Shown: positions 12,601 to 21,600 of the stretch, in pieces
How the letters are laid out: the number at the start of each line of letters is the position of its first letter
Numbering within the stretch: the first letter of the stretch is position 1
Origin: Acanthaster planci
Lineage: Eukaryota; Echinodermata; Asteroidea; Valvatida; Acanthasteridae
Reading direction: 5' to 3'
DNA length: 53,925 nucleotides
NCBI RefSeq assembly: GCF_001949145.1
Contig: NW_019091463.1
Coordinates: forward strand, 944,057 to 997,981
Translations under genes and position numbers: made by a program
The notes under the pieces: generated by a model
The model's input: only the letters and a program-made list of their open reading frames with translations
Told to the model about the DNA's origin: nothing
Databases searched by the model: none

Positions 12601-15600
12601 GTGGAGTGCCCTCAATTTTTTTCAGCTATCAGCCAGTCAACATTCACCCATATTTGGTAGGAATCAATGACTACTGTTTGCTGAGATGTTGACATCTAAC
12701 ATTTTGTCTTGAATACATATACACAGATCTGGAGGTCTTCTGAGTTCATACAGATGTTATTTTAAAATCAAATTTTTCCACACAATTGCAAACAAATGTT
12801 TAACCTCAGGTTTGTTCTTGTGCAACATTCGTGCTTGGAGTTGCCTTGTTATTAAATAACTTTTAACAAAAAGAAATACTCACCTCTGAAGCCATCCTAA
12901 TGAGAGAATGGTATTGTAATTTTGAAGAGGGCTTTCCCCAGAAATATGTGGAGCAACAACTGCAGAAAGTATGTAGGCCATTGGATACTCATCTTTTATG
13001 TTCTCACAAAGACGAGAACCTTGCCCTATAGCAAGAGAGACATCATCACTGTGTTTATTATCAATTATATCACAACAATAAAAAAATCTTTTGACAGTTG
13101 ATTTGACCTTTAAAATTATTTATTCTAACAATAAGGCAGCATCAAGCAGTCTTAAATAAAGTTTAACGACAACTGAAACAATATTAAATTTACTAAAGTG
13201 ATCATTACATGTACATTTTCGAAACGTATACATGTAAATGTGAGGACTATGTCTCATACACACACATTCACCAACCCATCCATGTACACCCACACACACA
13301 TAAATAAATACCACTTGAATCCATATGTGAAGCATATCTATATCTATACAAAATGACTACAGTGTGATTTGAATTCTGCGACCACCTAACTCCCCCCCCC
13401 AAAAAAAATCCGAAAGCAGTAAACCACCTCCCAGGTTTGCAAAATTGCTCATGTTGCTTCCATTATGAGTTTAGACATGATCCTTACATGTACATGTCGC
13501 TAAATATTGCATACCAAATATACCAAATACATGTAGCTTCATGGGTGTACAGATTTTGGGATCCTGACTAGTGCCAAAAGAAAACAAAGATATTGACAAA
13601 TGGGAGGAACCAGCAACATATAGTCAGTTCAGTAGGTTGAGAACAGGCATTATGTGTGCAGTGCAAATCCCCTCTAGTCATTTTATTTGTTCACTGTTAC
13701 AATGTGTCTTGATGTGCAGTCAATGTACACAAACATCAAACCTGCCCCTAAGCAAAGTTACACATGTATTTCCTTATTTTTCCCCGAATAAAAACTAGTT
13801 CAAAATTTCAAAAAGGCAAAGTCTAGAACAAAACACCAGACATAAAGCAAGCTCAAACATGAGCAGTGAATGGGAGTCAGGGTACGGATACGCTTCATTT
13901 TCAGAATGTGTAGTTGAAATACATGTACCAAACAGGCTCAAATCCATTTTCCCTCAACTCTATAACTCTATTTTCAAGATGTATTTTTTTTTATAACTCT
14001 AGCGTGACAGTGGAACATAAAAATGGGGGATACATGTACTGTATATCAAAGACAAAACACAAGGATTGAGACCCAAATGAGGGTGGTTTATCAGTCGTAA
14101 GTGAAAACACAGAGAAAACACAAAGATATTAAAGTCGTTCCGTTCATGTACATGTATCTTATTGGCCATGAGGTCACAGTCCAGTCATTTCCTAAATGTT
14201 TTCGCAGCTGAGGCAGACTGCATCATCCGTCTGATGGTAAGGCAAGATCTTCATCTTTGCCCGCTAATATCATGTCAGAAATGGAATGATTAAGAGGGCC
14301 AAGTAGTACCTCTGAGGGGCACTGAGTGTCTTGCTCTCTCCAGCATAATAGAACAAACCCTACATGCTATCTGTAGCAGTATCGGACAATTACTATAGTG
14401 GCCCATCCCTAATGTACGGTATGCATATGTATCCCAGCATGCATCATTCATGTCATGGCTGCTCCCATGTCCGTAAGTGGACACATGTCAGTCTAGAAAT
14501 AAAGCCTTGTGTTACTCGACACAACCCGAGTCAACAACATTCTTCATGGTATCATTAAGTACCGGAACTGTTCTGTAGATACACCATGGCCACTTTTGGC
14601 AATATTGGCGAGTTTTGCGAGAAGAACGAGACATGGAAAATGTACATTGATTACCTCGGCGAATATTTTGAGAAGAACACTACCACCAATTCAGTTGTTG
14701 GCTCACAAACATACAAGTTGATCAGTGATCTTCACAGTCCCAAGAAACCAAATGAGGCTACCTACCAGGAAATCGTAGACAGACTAGAAAAGCACTTCAA
14801 GTCCACAAAGTCCAGCATCATGGCGTGTTTCCAGTTCAAAAGCCAATATCGCCAGGCTGGTGAATCAACTGCAGCACTGAGAGCACTCGCAAATGATTGC
14901 CACTTTGGCTCAAACCTTGACGAGATGTTGAGAGACAGGCTTGTGTGTGGCATGCAGAATGAAAAAATTCAAAAATCTCTTCTCACCCAGGCTGAACTTG
15001 AGAAACTCGACCTAAAGTGTACCGTGGAGCTTGCACAATCAATGATAAATCAGCCAAAATGTTGTCGGCCTCTTCTGGTACCTCAGGGGAGTCCAGCTCA
15101 AGCATCAGTGCTGTCCAGAATAAACAAGCCCAGCGTTTCAAGCCAACCCATAGCCAGAAATCTACATGTACATGCAGTATACATCAGCCACGGCCCAAAA
15201 AGCCCTGTGGAAATTGTGGCACTTTCCACAACCGATGGGAATGTCCAGCTTATAGCAAGACATGCTACAGCTGCCACAAACAGAAACCATTTTGCCGACT
15301 ACTGTCGCAGTAAGCGACGCGTCCATGTTCTCAGCCCAGACCAGTATTCAGATGAAGACGACTACACCACAGTTGAGCAAGAATCATTTCATGTTCAGGC
15401 CTTAGATGACACAGACCTGAACTTGAAACATGATGTCCACTCTACACTCGTTGTGAATGGCACACACATTCCAGTCCAACTTGACACTGGTGCACATTGC
15501 AACGTCCTGCCCATGTGCCTTTATAATGTTATTGCACCACCCAAGCCTACGGATCGCTCTAAATCGACAACACTTGTAGCATATGGAGGTAATTAACTAT

Positions 15601-18600
15601 CCACAGTTGGACTAGCCTCACTGTCATGTTGCATTGACAATTCACAAAGTGACAAACTGAACACAAAATTGACTTCCACACTGTTGATGCACAAATGAAA
15701 GCAATCGTTCGTGTGCTGTCCATCAGCAACATGGTATATCATGTATCATGTGACACTGCGTCAACCCAGGTCTTCAAAGACTATTCTGACCTCTTTGACG
15801 GATCCCTTGGGTCACTTCCCATTGTCAACTCCATGACCTTGGACCCAATTGCTATACCAGTCGTTTGCCCCTATGTTGCATCCCAGCTACAATGCAAGAA
15901 AAAGTCAAAGCCGAACTTCAATGCATGACCAACCTTGGGGTGATAACTCCTGACTCTGAACCGACCGACTGGGTCTCATCTATGGTCGCAACCCATAAGA
16001 AAAACAGTGACGAGATACACTTGTGTATTTATCCTCGAGACCTCAACCTTGCACTAATAAATGCCCACATCACCCCACAGGCACAGTAGAGGAAGCTGCT
16101 TCCAAGATGGACGTCCCCCCACAGTATTCTCATTGCTAGATGCCAAATGCTCATTTTGGCAAATTCCCTTGGACTACAAGTCATCACTGCTGACACCTTC
16201 AGCACACCACACGGCAGATATCACTTTCTTCACATGCCATATGGTATTTGCTCTGCCTCTTAAGTGTATCAGTGTACCATGAAACAGCTTTTTGCAGATT
16301 TTCCATGCTCCATCATAGTTGACGACCTACTTGTGGGTGGATGCACAAAAGAGGAGCATGACGGAAACCTGAAGTCGTCCTTGACCATGTATGCAAAATG
16401 AACATGCATCTCAATCCTAAAAAGAGCCACTTCGGACTGCCACAAGTTTCCGGTGTTGGTCACATCTTAACCACAAATGGACTCCAGCATGACCCTGCCA
16501 AAGTCAGTGCCATTACTGACATGCCCCTCCCTGACAGTGTCACTGCCTTGTAATGCTTCCTTTGCATTGTGACTTAATACCTGGCCAAACCTGAGTGAAC
16601 TAGCTGCTCCACCATGCGAGCTCATGCAGACTTGACCAACACAACACAGCATTCCTCTAGATCAAGGACAGGATTGCTCATGCACCTACACTCAAGTACT
16701 TCAACGTCCACCAGCCAATTACAGTGACCTGCGATGCCTCTGAGTTTGGTGATTTTGCTTCACTTGACAACACAAGTGCCTCTACCATCATCGAAATCCT
16801 GAAGAGACAATTTTCCATCCATTGAATTTCCTGCACCGTCATCAGTGACAACGCAAGACAGTATGATTGCCTTGTCTTCAAACAGTTTGCACAATCTTGG
16901 GGCTTCCAGCATATCACAAGCAGCCCTCACTTCCCGCAATCGAACAGCCTGGCAGAAAGCTTCAAGCAAGCTAAACAACTCCTTGAGAAGACAAAACACA
17001 CACGTTCCAACCTATACCGGAAAAATCTCCTGAAAATCTGCAACATTCCATCCAACCCCAGTTTGGCTCCCCTCCAAGAGACTCATCACAGAGACTCGTC
17101 ACAGCACAGCAATGAAAGTGACGCCACCACCAGAAATCTTCTTATGACAAATTCGCCAAGCCACTTTCCCCACTCGCCCCGGGCCAAATTGTCTGCCTCC
17201 AAACACCCAAAGGACACAATCAGCTTGGAATCGTCACAAAACATTAGGAAAACCCCAGATCATACATTGTCAGTGTCTGAGGCACCCTCTACTGCCGCAA
17301 TCGCAGACACTTGTTGCCAGTCCAGGAACACCCTCCCAAGCAACACCACTCGCCCGACTTCTACCTCCTACCAACCCCATCAAACCCGCCTTGTCAACTA
17401 CCCAAGCACAGGCACCACAGCCAGTCATTACATGCTCCAGTCGCATATCCAAGCCAAACCCCAAAAATCTTAGACTGTTTAATGTAACTGTTAATGCTCT
17501 ACCTGAGTATTTGATCACCATCCACTAGCTCCATCTTTACCCACACTGCCTATGAACTTTTGTTTTATCCCCCTGCTGACCTGGAACCATCCTTGAATAT
17601 TGGACTTGTATACACATAGTTTGCCTAGCCCACATGTGCTGTACTCTTTAAAGGGCAGAATAATCCCTTGTGTACACATTGGGTGCTGGACAGTCTACTC
17701 CAGAACCCCAGGCACAAAGATTTTTGTTTTATTAACTTTTCTGTTGTTGCCACTTTCCCCATCATTTAAAGGTAGTGTTTACCTTTGACATTTGTATTCG
17801 CACATGCTAAAAAAAAAAGTCACCTCAATCATTAAATAAGCACTTCCTTAATAATGTTGCTTATTTTATTCAAAGTGCTAAGACAAAAGTTAAAAGAGAG
17901 GATGTAGCAGTATCGGAAAATTGCTATAGTTGTCCATCCTTAATGTATGCATATGTATCCCAGCATGCATCACTCATGTCATGGCCGCTCCCATGTCCTT
18001 AAGTGGACACATGTCAGTCTAGAAATAAAGTCTCATGTTACTCAACATAACCTGAGTCAACAACATTCTTCAGTATCCATGTATTCTGTCTTCAGTCCTG
18101 TGGGTACCAGAGGAGTATCCACAAGTCTGATTCCTGAACATGCTCTGCAGGCTGAAATTGTACTTAAGAGCGACATGCTGGGTGGGTGGAGCAAAAGACC
18201 TCTCCACCGGATCCAAGAATGGGACAGTGCTGTAATGAAGATGCACTTTTCAAAGTCACCAATAAAAGCATGTAGTATTTACTCAGAAAGGAAAAGTAGC
18301 TGTGAGTAGAAGCCTTGTGAGGATAGCAATACTACCGGGGAGGCCCATGTCCAATTTTAGCCAGGGCTGAAGAGCAATAATACATGTCGTGTCAAGAATA
18401 ATGCCAGATCCATTCAAAAATGTTCCTACTTATTTTGCATTATGACTTAACAAAGAGATATACATGTATAAGACGTCAGAGACTGGAGTGGAAAAGAAAC
18501 TGGAAAAAGTCCATATCTACTTTTGTTGGTTTGAGAACACCTCCATCTTTATAAAAAGCAAATGTCAACTGATCGATCAGCAATGGGACTACAGCATGTA

Positions 18601-21600
18601 CCGATGACTTAAGAAATTTCCTGTACAGTCAGAAGAATCTCACTATCTATTAAACACCATAGGAAAGCATACAGGTAAACAAAGTGTGATGTCATCAGTA
18701 TTGAAGTATATTCACAATTCTGAATCTACAAAGTTTAGGACGATTATAGTACACTGTCCAAAGTTTCCTGAAAACAATCTCCCTCCAATAGAATTTTATA
18801 ACCAGTGCATTTTTTAATAGATGGAAAATCTCATACTTTCAACAGGAAACGTCATTCAGACATTTCCTCTACCTTCTATGCTTCTTTCACATTCAGCATT
18901 CACATACATGTGTATGTATAGTGTAGTGTATCAGTAAATCATAATAACGTTGGTATAAAAGAGTAATCAACTCAACATGGGCCACTATTCAGGAATACCA
19001 GAAAGGTCAAGAGCAACCCTAAAAAGAGCTCATTGTTTATTGTACATGATAACACTTACATGTATGAGCACTCCCTTGTGCATGCAAAACCTGATTTCAT
19101 TTCATGCGCTCTTGCAAGCACTTGCTTTTCATCACTAATTTTTCTGAGTTCCAGCTTCATTCAGAAGGAGCGACAGCTTACCCGAACCAGTACCTCCACC
19201 TAAACTGTGAATCATGACAGTACCGCAATAGCTGTCACAACGCTCTACTTCTCTACGCAGCACCTCAAGTGTATGTGACAGGATACTATCTTCATGGTAC
19301 CCTGCATAGAAATCAAAATTTAAAAAGGTTATATGGCACTGCTTGAATTTCTGTTTTTTTGAACAAGACTTTCATGTTTGTTATGGTTAACAGATTGCTG
19401 TGGGCCATGAAATATAAAAGATAAAAGGAATAATGTATTAATGAGTGTTCAAAATTTCATTCATTATCAAGAGAGTAAATAGTGTGCCTGGCTGGTCTTA
19501 GATCATTTGTGAACATTTAAGACTGGCTCAAGAGAATGGACACTGATGATACCTCAGCCCAAGGGGCATTATAAACGACCATTTATCTGATTTAGTCTTC
19601 TCTGCTAGGAAACATGAAATAAGATTTTCATTGCATTATTTCTGTGTAAAACAAATTACGATCTCAAGAATGTCACTTGTGTTGATTTTTCATTTCCAGG
19701 ATAAGTACATGTACATGTATATAAGATTATATGTGTCCATTGACTCTCAATATCAAGATTTTTTTATAGTAATAAAATCTGTACTTACCTATAGCCCAAT
19801 TAGTTCCTCTTCCATACTTCCCACTCACAATATTCGATTCTCTTAAGCTGTAGAACAGGGAATAAAGTCAAACTAAACTGTACATTCATTGAATTCTAAC
19901 CAAGGTCTAGATATGAGAACAAGTGTAAACATGGTTAATCTAATTCCATCTGCTGTGTTCCAAAGACTCTTAAATTTCTGGTGGCAACTTATGAGAGACC
20001 AAAGGGGTAAACTTGGCTCATCCAACTTGTTTGTTTTCTCTTTACAGAGATACATGTACCTTTGCCCTTTTAGCTTCTTTCCCCCCAGTTTTCCAACCTT
20101 GACCAAGGAGGTGGGCAAATCTGGCCCATGCAGGCCTACTGTGTATGTACATGTGCATTGCATGCACCAATTCACCATGGTCTAGCCCATGTGCGGTGTA
20201 CACGTGCATGCCTTTTGCATCGTGTGCCAACAGTCACTGTGTGCACTCTTATATATCTTATGTAGTTAAGTGTTTATGGGGACAGGCTGGGTCACGTGGG
20301 GTCCATCAAATGGTTTAGCGGTCGCTGTGACCAAAAAGGGCAAGGATATGTAGTTCGTTAAACATGTACTTGCTGTGCACTTCAGTTATGACCTTGTCAA
20401 GAGTACATCCATCCCAAGTCGGTTTGTCAACAAGGTGGCAGAATTTTGTGGGGCAGTATCATGAGAGATCCAACTATCCGTTTTTTTTTTCATTTACTGT
20501 GGCCTAATGCCATCTCTGTACATCTAAGATGACCTACATGTACTATGCCAAATGAAATTGTCCATGTGGCCAATTAACTTACATTAAGTTCCCACCGAGG
20601 CAAGCTACAGCCAGTCACGAGTTTTCCATTTGATCGCTCATCATTTCAAAATTTTACCCTTCTAGCATTGCATTATTGGGTATCATATACTCAGCCATCA
20701 GTTTTGTTCTGGAGACTCCCAACCATGAAAACAGAAGGAAGGACATTTAAAATAAGAAAACAAGTGATGAGTGAGTGTGGGCAAAATGAAATCTGTTTGT
20801 CTAGAGTGCAGGCATGAGATTTGATGGCAGATTGAGGGTATGCTTGGCATGGTCCACTTCAGAATCCTAACCCTCTGAAGGTTTAACTTCATTGGTAGTT
20901 TGGCACTGATAATCAGTCCTGATCTCGACCTTCTTGGCCAAGCTAATTGGGGCCAAATTTGGTAGAAACAAGCCATATGTCTATCCCAATCTCAGCAACC
21001 TTCAGCCTCTCAAGACAATCCACAGAATAAACCCGATGGCCACTAGGTTTAGCTCATTCTGTGACAACTTTAAACCTAACACGACCTTCAGAAAACCTGC
21101 TTTTGGCCACATGATGCATTGAGATTGAGTACATGTAAATCTACCCGACCGTAAAACGGGTGAACAGATGCACTGCGTAACACTGTAGCGAGACTGCAGT
21201 CCAGGTAAACCTTCCTATGAATACAATCAAAGCGTGTAGTATTGTGTGGTTGTACAGTCCACTATAAGCACTTGTTCCAATAGTGTACTGTACTACCATA
21301 CAATAAAATAGAAGTTTTGGGTGGAATAAATTCTGTTATTGAAGCCAGTTTGTTATACGATGCTCGGAGCATTTTGGTGAAAACAAAAACAAAAACAAAA
21401 CCTAAAACAATCCTTGAAAGACTAAAAAGCTGAATAATAATTTCAGTGTTGTTTGAGGACTTTGGATTGAAATCTTGCAGAAAATTTGTTATTACTGTGA
21501 AGAGACAAGTGACAGTTATCTTGCACTAAGTAAGAAAGCCAACAACAGAAATAATTATTTTGTGAGAAAAAGTCCATTGATTGACTGATTTTGTACAACT

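Larger units (their letters stand above)
14372..18072 (+). mobile_element. Ty3/gypsy-like LTR retrotransposon, internally deleted
   Basis: Two ~170 bp direct LTRs (14372-14546, 17903-18072) begin TGTAGCAG and end CTTCA. Between them, in order, lie gag, zinc knuckle, aspartic protease, reverse transcriptase and part of an integrase, the Ty3/gypsy order. A putative primer-binding site starts TGG directly after the 5' LTR, and a purine tract (AAAAGAGAGGA, 17892-17902) abuts the 3' LTR. Flanks CTATC and GTATC match at 4 of 5 bases as a decayed target duplication. At 3.7 kb it is shorter than usual because most of RNase H and the integrase N-terminus are missing. It sits antisense in tubulin intron 4. 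Confidence 0.9.
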
